A DNA stretch of 64,000 nucleotides from an uncultured bacterium (lineage in GTDB: Bacteria > Cyanobacteriota > Vampirovibrionia > Gastranaerophilales > Gastranaerophilaceae). Both the position numbers and the translations under genes were made by a program. Below the pieces are notes generated by a model, which made no database searches, was not told the DNA's origin, and saw nothing but the letters and a program-made list of their open reading frames with translations. The DNA is taken from NCBI GenBank assembly GCA_902462155.1, contig CABQAQ010000003.1, positions 155,475 to 219,474 of the forward strand. Direction: 5' to 3'. Below, piece after piece: positions 36,968-46,523 of this stretch. How positions within the stretch are numbered: the first letter of the stretch is position 1; every line of letters starts with the position of its first letter.

Positions 36968-37750
36968 TTAGTTTAAAGCACCTTTTACAATATTTACAAA
37001 GCTATCTGCTTTTAAGCTAGCACCACCTACTAAAGCACCATCTATATCAGATTGAGCCATTTGTTCCTTAATAGTTTCAGGTTTAACACTTCCACCATAT
37101 AATATTCTTATAGCATCGGCTGCTTTTTCTCCTGCAATATTTTTAACAGTATTTCTTATCATTTTTATAGTACGATTAGCTTCTGTTGCATCACAAGTTT
37201 TTCCTGTACCAATAGCCCAGATAGGTTCATAAGCAATTATTGATTTTTCAATTTCTTCTTCTGATAAATCATTTAATGCTGCTTTAATTTGTGAAGAAAT
37301 ATGTTCATCTGTTTGATTAGATTCTCTTTGTTCTAAAGATTCACCGCAACAGATTATAGGAATTAGACCTTTATTTAATATAGCTTTTGCTTTTTTATTG
37401 ACCATCTCATCAGATTCATTAAAATAAGTTCTTCTTTCTGAATGGCCAATTATTACATATTCGCATCCTGTATCTTTTAACATTTCTATTGATACTTCAC
37501 CTGTAAATGCACCTTTTTCTTCATAATAGCAATTCTGTGCTGCTAATTTAACTTTTCCGCAACCGCAATCTTTAAGAGCTTTATTTGTTGCACAAAGTGA
37601 AGTGAATACAGGTGCTACAATAACTTCCGGTAAATTATTTTTTTCTATATCTTTAAGACCTTTCATAACGTCATTAACTAGATTAACAGATTCTTCTTTT
37701 AGATTATGCATTTTCCAATTTCCGGCAATTACAGGTTTTCTTTTTGTCAT
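36968..37750 (-). CDS. tpiA: Triose-phosphate isomerase
   Basis: This glycolytic enzyme interconverts dihydroxyacetone phosphate and glyceraldehyde 3-phosphate. It has NWKMH with the catalytic lysine, GHSERR with the catalytic histidine, AYEPIWAIGTGK with the catalytic glutamate and loop 6, and the phosphate-binding YGGSVKP and GGASLK. At 260 residues it is slightly longer than average owing to surface loops. It has its own terminator and appears monocistronic. Confidence 0.96.
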   Translation of the reverse strand: MTKRKPVIAGNWKMHNLKEESVNLVNDVMKGLKDIEKNNLPEVIVAPVFTSLCATNKALKDCGCGKVKLAAQNCYYEEKGAFTGEVSIEMLKDTGCEYVIIGHSERRTYFNESDEMVNKKAKAILNKGLIPIICCGESLEQRESNQTDEHISSQIKAALNDLSEEEIEKSIIAYEPIWAIGTGKTCDATEANRTIKMIRNTVKNIAGEKAADAIRILYGGSVKPETIKEQMAQSDIDGALVGGASLKADSFVNIVKGALN

Positions 37751-37824
37751 AATAAATATTCTCCTTAATTAATAGATACATATTTAATGTTATTCCAAAA
37801 TTAAATTACAATCAAGTTAATAAA

Positions 37825-37877
37825 AACAAATAAAAAGTTCTAACTTTTATTAGGTAAGTTAGAACTTTTTATTTGTT
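37825..37877. terminator. Very long perfect hairpin terminator
   Basis: A 22-bp perfect stem (from AACAAATAAAAAGTTCTAAC to its complement) encloses nine bases and lies 29 bases beyond the stop of the small gene at 37907. It separates the tpiA unit from the unknown-gene cluster. Confidence 0.75.
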
Positions 37878-37906
37878 ATGTAATTGAGAAATTTGATAAA
37901 ATTTTT

Positions 37907-38146
37907 CTAAGCAATAAATCTATCATTACATATAATATTTTTACCATTATAATTATGAGATGTATTTTGTAACATCATATCGCCTCTTGGAGCTAAGCCT
38001 AGAGTTTGAGAATTATTTGTATATAGACTTCCATTATTTATTGCTTTTAATACTGGTGCTTGAGCTTTTCCAATACTACTAACATTAGCACCACCTTTAA
38101 CATTTGCATTTATTAAATTTTTATTCGGTAATATATTAAAATTCAT
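37907..38146 (-). CDS. Hypothetical protein, 79 aa
   Basis: A small Asn/Gly-rich protein without membrane segment or known motif. It follows the 701-residue gene by 90 bases on the same strand. A GGGAGG ribosome binding site ahead of the ATG and the strong terminator behind it support expression. Confidence 0.5.
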   Translation of the reverse strand: MNFNILPNKNLINANVKGGANVSSIGKAQAPVLKAINNGSLYTNNSQTLGLAPRGDMMLQNTSHNYNGKNIICNDRFIA

Positions 38147-38236
38147 TTTATAAACCTCCCGTATATTATTATTAAATCAAAAATACAAAAAATATTGCTA
38201 TATTTTTTGTATTTAATTTACATTTCGTTACAATAT

Positions 38237-40342
38237 CTATAACTCTATTTCCTGATAAGCATTATTAGCTAAATTATCATATTGAGATTTAAGATAATTA
38301 TAGTTGTTCCTCATTGATTCAGTATCAGTATTTTGATTAAAAAATGCTTGTGAATATAATTTCTTTATAAATAAGTTAACATCTTGAGTACCTTCATAGT
38401 CATTATTCCTACCATATAAATCAATAGAATACTTTGGATTTTGTTTATCAGTTTCGTTAACTGTAATTATATCAGATTTAATATTAATAGCCGGATAATA
38501 TTTTGTATAAGTTTTTACACCATTTTCATTTTGGAATGTATAAGCTAAATTATTTTCAGAGTCATAAAGATTGTAATGATTTTTATCAGTACCTTCTATT
38601 CTTACTCCTTGAGAATTTAAATCAATAATATAATCCTTAGGATTAAGATTTTCATCTTCATTATTGAAATATTTTTTCTGTATTGTATTATTATTCATCT
38701 CAAGAGATTCTATTTTAACAATCGGATCAAAATCTGTATTGTTTACAGCCTTAGATAAAGCAGATAATGTATTGCTTGGATATCTACGTACTAATAAATT
38801 TAATAAAGAATTGATAGAGATTGAGTCTAGATTAATTTGCTTATTATCTTGTAGATTTATATTAACAGGTTCTAAAATAGCATTATTTTTTTTATAATCT
38901 ATAGATGCAACTTGTCTTAGGCCATATGTATCATTATTGAATACGTTTTGAGAGAATTTCCCATTATTTAAATTTAAGACAGAGACATCATAATCCCTAT
39001 GCTTTAAGCTAACAGTATTTTCTATCTCGCCATTAGGATTAAAAACAAGTTTTTGTAAAATGTTAGGTTGTGGAAATATATTTAATGAAGGAGATTTTTT
39101 TTCACTACTATAATCTTCCTTTTTTCCTTCAAGTCTAAAGAAAGGTTGATTTCCTTTACTATATAAAATAAATTCTTCAGGTCCTTGTAGAACATCATCA
39201 TCATTAAGTAGAGAAGTTAATAAAAAATTATTATTGAAAGTTGTAAAAAATGCAAAACCACGATCTCCAGCTCCAAGTCCAGGTATAGTTTCTTGCTCTA
39301 TATCTGCTTCTCTTATTTTTTGTCCTGTAGCTAAATCTGTTTCATAATAATTATTTAAGCGATCAATATTAAAAGAAGTATATTCTGCTTCTATTTGCTT
39401 CCCATCTTTTTCATATGTAATTTTTGGTAATGGTCCATATTCATAAGGATAGTCACTATATGTTAGTTCCAAGTTGACATTTTCATTAGGATAACTTATG
39501 AACATTTGATCATTTTCTATTTTAAGTTTTGCCTTTCGTCCATTTATATTAAGATTATCGTTTTCATAAAAATACATACCATTTGCTATACTAGATCTAC
39601 CTGGAGTATAATTAGGATCATTTCTCCAACTATTATTATTTTTTTGACGTTGTATTAAATTTTTAATCTCATTTTTAGAGCTACTAAAATTAAGGTTATT
39701 GTCGCTATCATAGCGGTTAAAATCAAAGAGATCATCGTCATCATTCATATCATCTCTTTCACCATTATTATCATATATTGAAATACCAAGTTGTGCATTT
39801 TTGCTTGCAGCATTTACTATTGCTCCTGTATTTTTTGCAATAGCTAGCTCTTGGGCTGTTAAATTATCTGAAAAACATTCAAACATATCAGGTATAACTT
39901 TTGTCAAATCAAGAGGAACATCATATTCTTTCATTAGGGCTTTATTAGTGTTAGTTATACTATCCGCAGATAAATTAAAATCTATATTTTGTTTTACTTC
40001 TTCATTTGTCACTAGTCCTGATAATTTTAACGTTCTTCCGTTGTTAATAACGTTGGATGTTACTTTATTTGGAACAGTAGTGTCTAATCCAAGAATTTTA
40101 GAAGTTAATTCGTTCTTAATAGGCTTTTGATGTGCGGCTTTATCAATATTTAAAGTAGCTAAAAATAAAGCTTTTAATTCCTCTATTGGAAGTGATTTAG
40201 TTGAATTATTGTTATTCGCAGCTATAACATTTGTATGATTTGTTTTAGTCGCTTTCAACATAACAGCACTGTTTCTTTGAGGCTGCACTGTTTTATTTAG
40301 CGGTATTTTTTTATTTCTGGTCGAAATTTTTGCAATTTTCAT
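38237..40342 (-). CDS. Large protein of unknown function, tandem paralogue 1
   Basis: This 701-residue hydrophilic protein is rich in Asn, Asp, Lys and Ile and lacks a signal peptide. The basic N-terminus (MKIAKISTRNKK) and a segment around residues 60-170 are shared with the next gene. The C-terminal 150 residues contain tyrosine/Asn-rich strands (KTYTKYYPAINIKSD) faintly like the MORN-type strands of YwqK-like proteins, but that match is too weak for a name. It shares a 260-base perfectly identical block with its neighbour. There are almost no Cys residues. The function is unknown. Confidence 0.6.
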   Translation of the reverse strand: MKIAKISTRNKKIPLNKTVQPQRNSAVMLKATKTNHTNVIAANNNNSTKSLPIEELKALFLATLNIDKAAHQKPIKNELTSKILGLDTTVPNKVTSNVINNGRTLKLSGLVTNEEVKQNIDFNLSADSITNTNKALMKEYDVPLDLTKVIPDMFECFSDNLTAQELAIAKNTGAIVNAASKNAQLGISIYDNNGERDDMNDDDDLFDFNRYDSDNNLNFSSSKNEIKNLIQRQKNNNSWRNDPNYTPGRSSIANGMYFYENDNLNINGRKAKLKIENDQMFISYPNENVNLELTYSDYPYEYGPLPKITYEKDGKQIEAEYTSFNIDRLNNYYETDLATGQKIREADIEQETIPGLGAGDRGFAFFTTFNNNFLLTSLLNDDDVLQGPEEFILYSKGNQPFFRLEGKKEDYSSEKKSPSLNIFPQPNILQKLVFNPNGEIENTVSLKHRDYDVSVLNLNNGKFSQNVFNNDTYGLRQVASIDYKKNNAILEPVNINLQDNKQINLDSISINSLLNLLVRRYPSNTLSALSKAVNNTDFDPIVKIESLEMNNNTIQKKYFNNEDENLNPKDYIIDLNSQGVRIEGTDKNHYNLYDSENNLAYTFQNENGVKTYTKYYPAINIKSDIITVNETDKQNPKYSIDLYGRNNDYEGTQDVNLFIKKLYSQAFFNQNTDTESMRNNYNYLKSQYDNLANNAYQEIEL
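38413..38672. repeat. Copy 1 of a 260-base identical block
   Basis: This stretch, near the 3' end of the gene at 38237, is identical base for base to 40554-40813, although the flanking coding sequence has diverged clearly. Confidence 0.9.
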
Positions 40343-40377
40343 AATAAGTTTCCTTCCTAATGTAAATCTTAAATATT

Positions 40378-42540
40378 TTATAAATCTATTTCCTGATAAG
40401 CATTATTAGCTAAATTATCATATTGAAATTTAAGATAATTATGGTATTGGCCAATTGATTGCGTATCAGTATTTTGATTAAAAAATGTTTGTATGAATAT
40501 TTTTTTTATAAATAAGTTAATATTTTGAGTCCCTGCAAATGAGCCATTTCTATCATATAAATCAATAGAATACTTTGGATTTTGTTTATCAGTTTCGTTA
40601 ACTGTAATTATATCAGATTTAATATTAATAGCCGGATAATATTTTGTATAAGTTTTTACACCATTTTCATTTTGGAATGTATAAGCTAAATTATTTTCAG
40701 AGTCATAAAGATTGTAATGATTTTTATCAGTACCTTCTATTCTTACTCCTTGAGAATTTAAATCAATAATATAATCCTTAGGATTAAGATTTTCATCTTC
40801 ATTATTGAAATATGTTTTCTGTATTGTATTATTATTCATCTCAATGAATTTTATTTTAGCAATCTGATTAAAATATTGATTGTTTAAAATATTAGATAAA
40901 TCAGGCAATGTTTTGTTTGGATATTTACGTATTAATAAATTAAATAAGGAATCAATAGATATTTTATCTAGATTAATTTGCTGATTTTTTAGATTTATAT
41001 TAACAGGTTCTAGGATATCATTATTTTTTTTATAATCTATAGATGCAATTAAATCTGAATTATTAAATAGATTATGTTTAAAAATACCATTATCTAAATT
41101 TAGATCTAAACTTTGTTTTGATAACATATCTTCGGCTTCGGTTAAAAATATAGCATGATTTTCTATGCCTTTATCGTTGTTAAAAACAAGTTTTTGTAAA
41201 ATGTTAGGTGTTGGAAATATATTTAATGAACGTGAATTTTGATCGTGCTCATTTTTTTCTAATTCAAGCCTAAAGAAAGGGTGATTTTTTTTACTATATA
41301 AAATAAACTCTTCAGGTGCTTTTGAAACATCATCATAGTTAAGTTGAGAAGTTAATAAAAAATTATTATTGAAAGTTGTAAAAAATAAAAAACCACGATC
41401 TCCAGCTCCAAGATAAGGTATAGAGTCTTGTGTCATAGTTGCTTCTTTTATTTTTCTGCCTGTAGTTAAATCTGTTTCGTAATAATCATCTAAAAGATCA
41501 ATATTAAAAGAAGTATATCCTGCTTCTATTAGCTTTCCATCTTTTTCATATATAATTTTTGGTGATGGTCCATATTCATAAGGATAGTCACTATATGTTA
41601 GCTCTAAGTTTATATTTTCATTAGGATAATTTATGAACACTTGATCATTTTCTATTTTAAGTTTTGCCTTTCGTCCATTTATATTAAGATTATCATTTTC
41701 ATAAAAATACATACCATTTGTTATACTAGATCTACCTGGAGTATAATTAGGATCATTTCTCCAACTATTATTATTTTTTTGACGTTGTATTAAATTTTTA
41801 ATCTCATTTTTAGAGCTACTAAAATTAAAATTATTTTCGAGATCATATCGATCAAAATCAAAGTCATCATCTTCAGATTCCATAGCATCTTTTTCAGAAA
41901 AATTTTCTGATATACAAGATTTATCATCTTTATTAAAATTAGCTTTTTCCTCTGGAATATCATATACTGAAATACCAAGTTGTGCATTTTTGCTTGCAGC
42001 ATTTACTATTGCTCCTGTCTTTTTTGCAATAGCTAGTTCTTTGTCTGTTAAATTGTCTGAAAAACATTCAAACATATCAGGTATGATTTTGGTCAAATCA
42101 AGAGGAACATCATATTCTTGCATTAGAGCTTTATTCGTTTTACTTAAGTTAGTTGCAGATAAATTAAAATCTATATTTTGTTTTACTTCTTCATTTGAAA
42201 TTAAGCTTGATAAGTTTAAAATTTTTCCATTATTAATAATTGGTGAGATAATTTTATCCGGATAATTATTTTCCATACCGAGAAAGTTTAAGCTAATAAA
42301 CGACTTTTGAACAGGTTGTTTTGGTTCAAAATATTCTTCTGCAACATTTATAGTTTGTATATTTATATTATTCTGTGTTTCTTTTTTTAATTTTGATAAG
42401 AATAGTGCTTTTAAGTTTTCTAATTTAACAGATGTAGTATTTTTAGATGCTTTTACAGTTGGAGTAGTTGTTATAGGTTTGTTAATAGAAGGTTTATAAG
42501 CAAATTTTTTAGTTTTATTCGTTACTTTTGATATTTTCAT
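40378..42540 (-). CDS. Large protein of unknown function, tandem paralogue 2
   Basis: The protein has 720 residues and is collinear with its neighbour along the full length. Strongly conserved parts are residues about 105-175, 235-320 (LIQRQKNNNSWRNDPNYTPG) and the C-terminal block. It carries an acidic insertion (ESEDDDFDFDRYD) about residue 220. The N-terminus (MKISKVTNKTKK) is basic and not a Sec signal. It lies 35 bases upstream of paralogue 1, probably in one transcript. No catalytic motif is visible. Confidence 0.6.
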   Translation of the reverse strand: MKISKVTNKTKKFAYKPSINKPITTTPTVKASKNTTSVKLENLKALFLSKLKKETQNNINIQTINVAEEYFEPKQPVQKSFISLNFLGMENNYPDKIISPIINNGKILNLSSLISNEEVKQNIDFNLSATNLSKTNKALMQEYDVPLDLTKIIPDMFECFSDNLTDKELAIAKKTGAIVNAASKNAQLGISVYDIPEEKANFNKDDKSCISENFSEKDAMESEDDDFDFDRYDLENNFNFSSSKNEIKNLIQRQKNNNSWRNDPNYTPGRSSITNGMYFYENDNLNINGRKAKLKIENDQVFINYPNENINLELTYSDYPYEYGPSPKIIYEKDGKLIEAGYTSFNIDLLDDYYETDLTTGRKIKEATMTQDSIPYLGAGDRGFLFFTTFNNNFLLTSQLNYDDVSKAPEEFILYSKKNHPFFRLELEKNEHDQNSRSLNIFPTPNILQKLVFNNDKGIENHAIFLTEAEDMLSKQSLDLNLDNGIFKHNLFNNSDLIASIDYKKNNDILEPVNINLKNQQINLDKISIDSLFNLLIRKYPNKTLPDLSNILNNQYFNQIAKIKFIEMNNNTIQKTYFNNEDENLNPKDYIIDLNSQGVRIEGTDKNHYNLYDSENNLAYTFQNENGVKTYTKYYPAINIKSDIITVNETDKQNPKYSIDLYDRNGSFAGTQNINLFIKKIFIQTFFNQNTDTQSIGQYHNYLKFQYDNLANNAYQEIDL
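40554..40813. repeat. Copy 2 of a 260-base identical block
   Basis: The partner of 38413-38672, at an offset of 2141 bases. The block ends sharply at single mismatches on either side. Confidence 0.9.
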
Positions 42541-42591
42541 ACAAATTCCTTTTATTGTACTAAATAAGTAGCATAAATAAAATGTAATATA

Positions 42592-42637
42592 AATAGAATA
42601 TAAACTTATGTAAAGATAAAGTTTGTATTCTTATTTA
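42592..42637 (-). terminator. Imperfect hairpin, terminator-like
   Basis: AATAGAATATAAACTT pairs imperfectly with AAGTTTGTATTCTTATT across an 11-base loop, beyond the stop of the 96-residue gene. Confidence 0.5.
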
Positions 42638-42665
42638 TTCAAATTGAAATAAAGTTTAATAAAAT

Positions 42666-42956
42666 TTAATATTTTTTACAACCAAATTTTCTCAAATAAT
42701 AGCAATAATCTGAATATCCTATTCTTTTATCTTTATAGTAAAATATATTTTCTTTATTTTGTAAAGCAATGAAAGCTTCTTTGTCAAAATGATCTGTTTG
42801 AGATTCTTGGACAGATGTATTCTGATTGGAATTTTCAGAAACAATATTTAAAAGATTTCGAATGCTTTTACTGGATCTTCTTAAAGCACTATTGGCTTGA
42901 TTTTGTTGATTTGTTGTATTGTTAACTACTCTACTTATATTGTTTGTTGTATTCAT
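42666..42956 (-). CDS. Hypothetical protein, 96 aa
   Basis: This small protein has an Asn/Gln/Thr-rich first half and a C-terminal Tyr/Lys/Cys-rich end (YYKDKRIGYSDYCYYLRKFGC). No family is recognised. It is flanked by hairpins on both sides, so it is likely transcribed by itself. It belongs to the run of lineage-type genes between tpiA and hisD. Confidence 0.5.
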   Translation of the reverse strand: MNTTNNISRVVNNTTNQQNQANSALRRSSKSIRNLLNIVSENSNQNTSVQESQTDHFDKEAFIALQNKENIFYYKDKRIGYSDYCYYLRKFGCKKY

Positions 42957-42977
42957 ATATTCCTCGGCTAAATAATA

Positions 42978-43027
42978 AACTTGTAAACTGTTAGAATAAT
43001 AATATAAAAATAAACAGTTTACAAGTT
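42978..43027 (-). terminator. Terminator of the 285-residue gene
   Basis: A perfect 15-bp stem (AACTTGTAAACTGTT against AACAGTTTACAAGTT) with a 20-base AT-rich loop lies just past the stop at 43050. Confidence 0.65.
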
Positions 43028-43049
43028 AAAAATAAATTTTTTATATATA

Positions 43050-43907
43050 TTATTTTTTATCAGTCATAATAAAAAGACTGATTAAATCGTTTAATTGACT
43101 AACTTGTCTTTGATAATCTTGAGCTTGTTTTTCAAGAACCATCATTTGATTTTTATATTCTTGAATAGTAGACATACATTCACGTATAGAATCATTTAAA
43201 GAATCTTGTACTCCTTGAGCCTCATTAAGAACACTTGACATAGAAATACCTAAAGCTTCTAGAGTCTGTCTAATAATCTGTGCACCGGTTTGTTTAGCTA
43301 CCCCGGAAGGTAATTGTTTTATAAGATTTCTTAAAACAGCAACATTAGTAGGTACATCAAAATCTTTTGATTCTTGTATAGACATGCTCAAAGGTTCAGT
43401 AAAAGAATGCAAATTCGTATCTTTAGACGAGTCAAAAGAAGAATTAAAATTCCAACGAGTTTCTAAAGATTTATCCATAGAAATTTTAGGCTCATCCTTT
43501 AAAGAGAACATAGGCTTTGAGTTGAACTGTTGTGATATTGGTTTATTATAAACAGTTTTATCAGCTTGTGTTTTTTCAAAATTAGAAAAATCTTTAGATG
43601 GTTTAGAAAAATCTATATTAAAAGAATTTTTATTTATAGAATCCTCTAAAGGCTCAGGATTAGGATAAGTCTGTGTTGTAATTTCTTCAGTATTATCTTT
43701 TTGAGCTGAAATTAACGAATCATTATCGTTATTAATAGAAGTTTCTTCTATTTGATTTATTTGTTGATCATTTATATCAATATTTTCTTGATTTTCAGCA
43801 TTAAGTTGATTTTCTTGTAATTCAGGTTTTAGATCTAGTTCGGCTTGTTTTTTTAGAGCCTCTACTATTTTTTTACCTACACCTTCTGGAAGTTTTCCTC
43901 TTGACAT
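43050..43907 (-). CDS. Conserved-looking protein with C-terminal coiled coil
   Basis: The protein has 285 residues: a short basic N-terminus (RGKLPEGVGKKIVEALKKQAE), a long disordered Asn/Gln/Ser/Asp-rich middle (about 30-185), then a well-ordered end with LPSGVAKQTGAQIIRQTLEA and a coiled coil (about 225-275) finishing in LNDLISLF. The ordered ends suggest a scaffold or cell-architecture protein, but I recognise no named family. Single gene with its own terminator, downstream of hisD on the same strand. Confidence 0.6.
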   Translation of the reverse strand: MSRGKLPEGVGKKIVEALKKQAELDLKPELQENQLNAENQENIDINDQQINQIEETSINNDNDSLISAQKDNTEEITTQTYPNPEPLEDSINKNSFNIDFSKPSKDFSNFEKTQADKTVYNKPISQQFNSKPMFSLKDEPKISMDKSLETRWNFNSSFDSSKDTNLHSFTEPLSMSIQESKDFDVPTNVAVLRNLIKQLPSGVAKQTGAQIIRQTLEALGISMSSVLNEAQGVQDSLNDSIRECMSTIQEYKNQMMVLEKQAQDYQRQVSQLNDLISLFIMTDKK

Positions 43908-43997
43908 ATTTTATATCTCCATTTTTTTCTTATTATAAACAAAATATAGAATTTTTCAAAAAATCAATTAAGAAATGTTAAATAATATCATTACCAT

Positions 43998-45245
43998 TTA
44001 CGATCTTAGATCCGCAGCTATTTTATGAGCGATAAGTCCTTCAATATTAGCTATATTACTAGCAGTTCTCGATAGATGTCTGGCATTAAGCTTGCTTGAA
44101 TTTTGATAAGTCTGTACTTTAATATAATCTAGCACACTTAAACCTCCACTATAACGTGCAACTTGATTAGTAGGTAGTGTATGGTTTGTTCCTGAACAAT
44201 AATCACCAAAAACCTCAGCAGAATAATTGCCTATAAATAAAGAACCGTAATTCCTAAAAGAATCAATATGATTTTGTGCATTACTAAAGCATATTTCTAA
44301 ATGTTCGGGTGCTTTTTTGTCCGATAAATAAATGGCCTCTTTTAAGTTATCAACAATTATGCACATAGATTTATTAAAGGATTTTATTGCAATATCTTTT
44401 GTTGGTAAATCTTTTAAAATATTTTCAGCTTCTTTTTTAACTTGTAATGCAAAATCAGAAGAAAAACATATAAGGTAAGCTCTTGCATCAATATCATGTT
44501 CTGATTGAGCGAGCATGTCTGCAGCCACAAATGTAGGGTTAGCTGTATTATCTGCTATTATTAATACTTCAGATGGGCCAGCTAAAAAATCTATTCCACA
44601 TTGACCATAAACTTGTTTTTTTGCTGCCGTTACATATTTATTGCCGGGACCGACTATTTTATCCACAGCTTCTATGCTTTCGCTTCCGTATGCCATTGCA
44701 GCTATTGCTTGTACTCCGCCTATTCGATAAATTTTATCTGCACCGGCCAGATTACACGCAACTATTGTTTCATTTTTTATTTTTGGTGAAAATGCAAAAA
44801 TTTTATCTACTTTTGCTACTTTTGCCGGCACTATTGTCATAATAGCAGTACTTGGTAAAGGATAGTTTCCTCCAGGAATATAACATCCTATTTTTTCTAT
44901 TGGGATTATTCTATGCCCAAGTTTGCAACCATATATTTTCGTATTTAATTTTTTTAACGAGTTTAGCTGTCTTTTTGCAAATGTCCTTACATTTTTAATA
45001 GCGATTTTAAATGATTTTATTATAGATTCATCTACTTTTTGGTAAGCTTGTTCTATTTCCTCAGCTGTAATTTCAAATGAGTCTAAATCTTGATTATCAA
45101 ATTGCTTACAATATTTTTTTATAGCATTATCGCCATTAAGTTTTACATCGCTTATTATCTGATTTACACTTGAAATTGTTTCAAATTCTATTTTCTTTAA
45201 GAATTCTTTTTCGTCTAATTCTTTAAAATTAACTATCTCCATCAT
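43998..45245 (-). CDS. hisD: Histidinol dehydrogenase
   Basis: This enzyme makes the last two oxidations of histidine synthesis, from histidinol to histidine. KIVGPGNKYVTAAKKQVYG, AGPSEVLIIAD and the zinc-site segment AQSEHDIDARAYLI are all diagnostic, as is the late SGTNHTLPT. The length is 415 residues, close to the usual 430. No other his gene is adjacent, so the pathway is dispersed in this genome. Confidence 0.95.
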   Translation of the reverse strand: MMEIVNFKELDEKEFLKKIEFETISSVNQIISDVKLNGDNAIKKYCKQFDNQDLDSFEITAEEIEQAYQKVDESIIKSFKIAIKNVRTFAKRQLNSLKKLNTKIYGCKLGHRIIPIEKIGCYIPGGNYPLPSTAIMTIVPAKVAKVDKIFAFSPKIKNETIVACNLAGADKIYRIGGVQAIAAMAYGSESIEAVDKIVGPGNKYVTAAKKQVYGQCGIDFLAGPSEVLIIADNTANPTFVAADMLAQSEHDIDARAYLICFSSDFALQVKKEAENILKDLPTKDIAIKSFNKSMCIIVDNLKEAIYLSDKKAPEHLEICFSNAQNHIDSFRNYGSLFIGNYSAEVFGDYCSGTNHTLPTNQVARYSGGLSVLDYIKVQTYQNSSKLNARHLSRTASNIANIEGLIAHKIAADLRS

Positions 45246-45395
45246 TTTTTTATTTTAATATAAATTAATAAAATAATCTACTATTAATATTCAGTCGCAC
45301 TAAAACTTTTTAAAATCATTCATTAGTACTTGGAAAATAAAATTAGTTTAAATTAAAATAAATAACATAAGTAATTTAATAGTGTTAAAAAGTCT

Positions 45396-46469
45396 ATGGC
45401 AAAAGTTGAACTTAAAAATATAGTAAAGATTTATGGCAATAATAAAAAAGTTATTGATAATATATCACTTACAGTAAGAGATAAAGAATTTTTAGTTTTA
45501 GTAGGGTCATCAGGTTGTGGTAAATCCACTCTGTTAAGGATTATTTCCGGACTTGAAACTATAAATCAAGGTGAAATATTTATTGATGATATTTGTATGA
45601 ATGATAGATTGCCTAAAGATAGAGATATTGCTTTTGTTTTTCAGAGTTATGCTTTATATCCGCATTTAAGTGTTTATGATAATATAGCTTTTCCATTAAG
45701 AATGAGGAAAGAAACAAAAGATAAAATAAAACAAAAAGTGAATGAAGTATCAGAAATATTATCTTTAGAAGGCCTATTAAATCGAAAACCAAAAGAGTTA
45801 TCAGGCGGGCAAAGACAAAGAGTTGCTTTAGGGCGTGCTATAGTAAGAGAGCCAAAGGTATTTCTTATGGATGAACCTTTATCAAATTTAGATTCTAAAT
45901 TAAGAGTTCAGATGCGATCAGAGATAAAGAAATTACATTCAAAATTAAATACAACTTTCATTTATGTAACACACGATCAAACCGAAGCTTTAACTATGGG
46001 TGATAGAATTGCTGTATTAAATAATGGAGTAATTTCACAGATTGACACTCCTGAAAATATATATAATGATCCGGCTAATACTTTTGTTGCGGAATTTATA
46101 GGAATGCCGGAAATGAATATATTTAAATCAGACATAAATCAAGAACATAAATCAATATTAATTAACGGAATTTTATTGACCTTATCAGATGATCAATATA
46201 ATCTGATAAAAAATAAAAAAGATATAAAAATAGGTATACGACCAAATGATATAAAGTACGATAATTTTGAAGACGGAAGTTTTGATATCCCTGTAGTTGT
46301 AGATTTTGTTGAAATATTGGGAGATGAGAAAATTATATACTTTAAATTGAATGATCATAAGTCGAGTTGTAAAATTAATAGTAAAATAGAAATAGAAGAT
46401 AAATTGATTCTAAAGTTTAACCCAAAATATTTTTATTTTTTTGATGAGCTTGGAAATAGAATTAAATAA
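45396..46469 (+). CDS. ABC transporter ATPase, MalK/UgpC family
   Basis: At 357 residues it has Walker A GSSGCGKST, signature LSGGQRQR, Walker B LMDEPLSNLD, switch His in VTHDQTEA, then a C-terminal TOBE-type domain (about 235-357). This family energises sugar or glycerol-phosphate importers and a single ATPase often serves several. No permease or binding protein is near, consistent with a shared, multi-use ATPase. Confidence 0.9.
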   Translation: MAKVELKNIVKIYGNNKKVIDNISLTVRDKEFLVLVGSSGCGKSTLLRIISGLETINQGEIFIDDICMNDRLPKDRDIAFVFQSYALYPHLSVYDNIAFPLRMRKETKDKIKQKVNEVSEILSLEGLLNRKPKELSGGQRQRVALGRAIVREPKVFLMDEPLSNLDSKLRVQMRSEIKKLHSKLNTTFIYVTHDQTEALTMGDRIAVLNNGVISQIDTPENIYNDPANTFVAEFIGMPEMNIFKSDINQEHKSILINGILLTLSDDQYNLIKNKKDIKIGIRPNDIKYDNFEDGSFDIPVVVDFVEILGDEKIIYFKLNDHKSSCKINSKIEIEDKLILKFNPKYFYFFDELGNRIK

Positions 46470-46523
46470 AAATTAAAGTATATTTTAAAATTATTATAAG
46501 AAAATAAGAAAGTAATAGAAAGA

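Noticed and set aside
44573..44842. Plus-strand frames inside hisD
   Set aside because: Antisense shadows of a conserved enzyme gene; the sequences look like translated complement of conserved codons.
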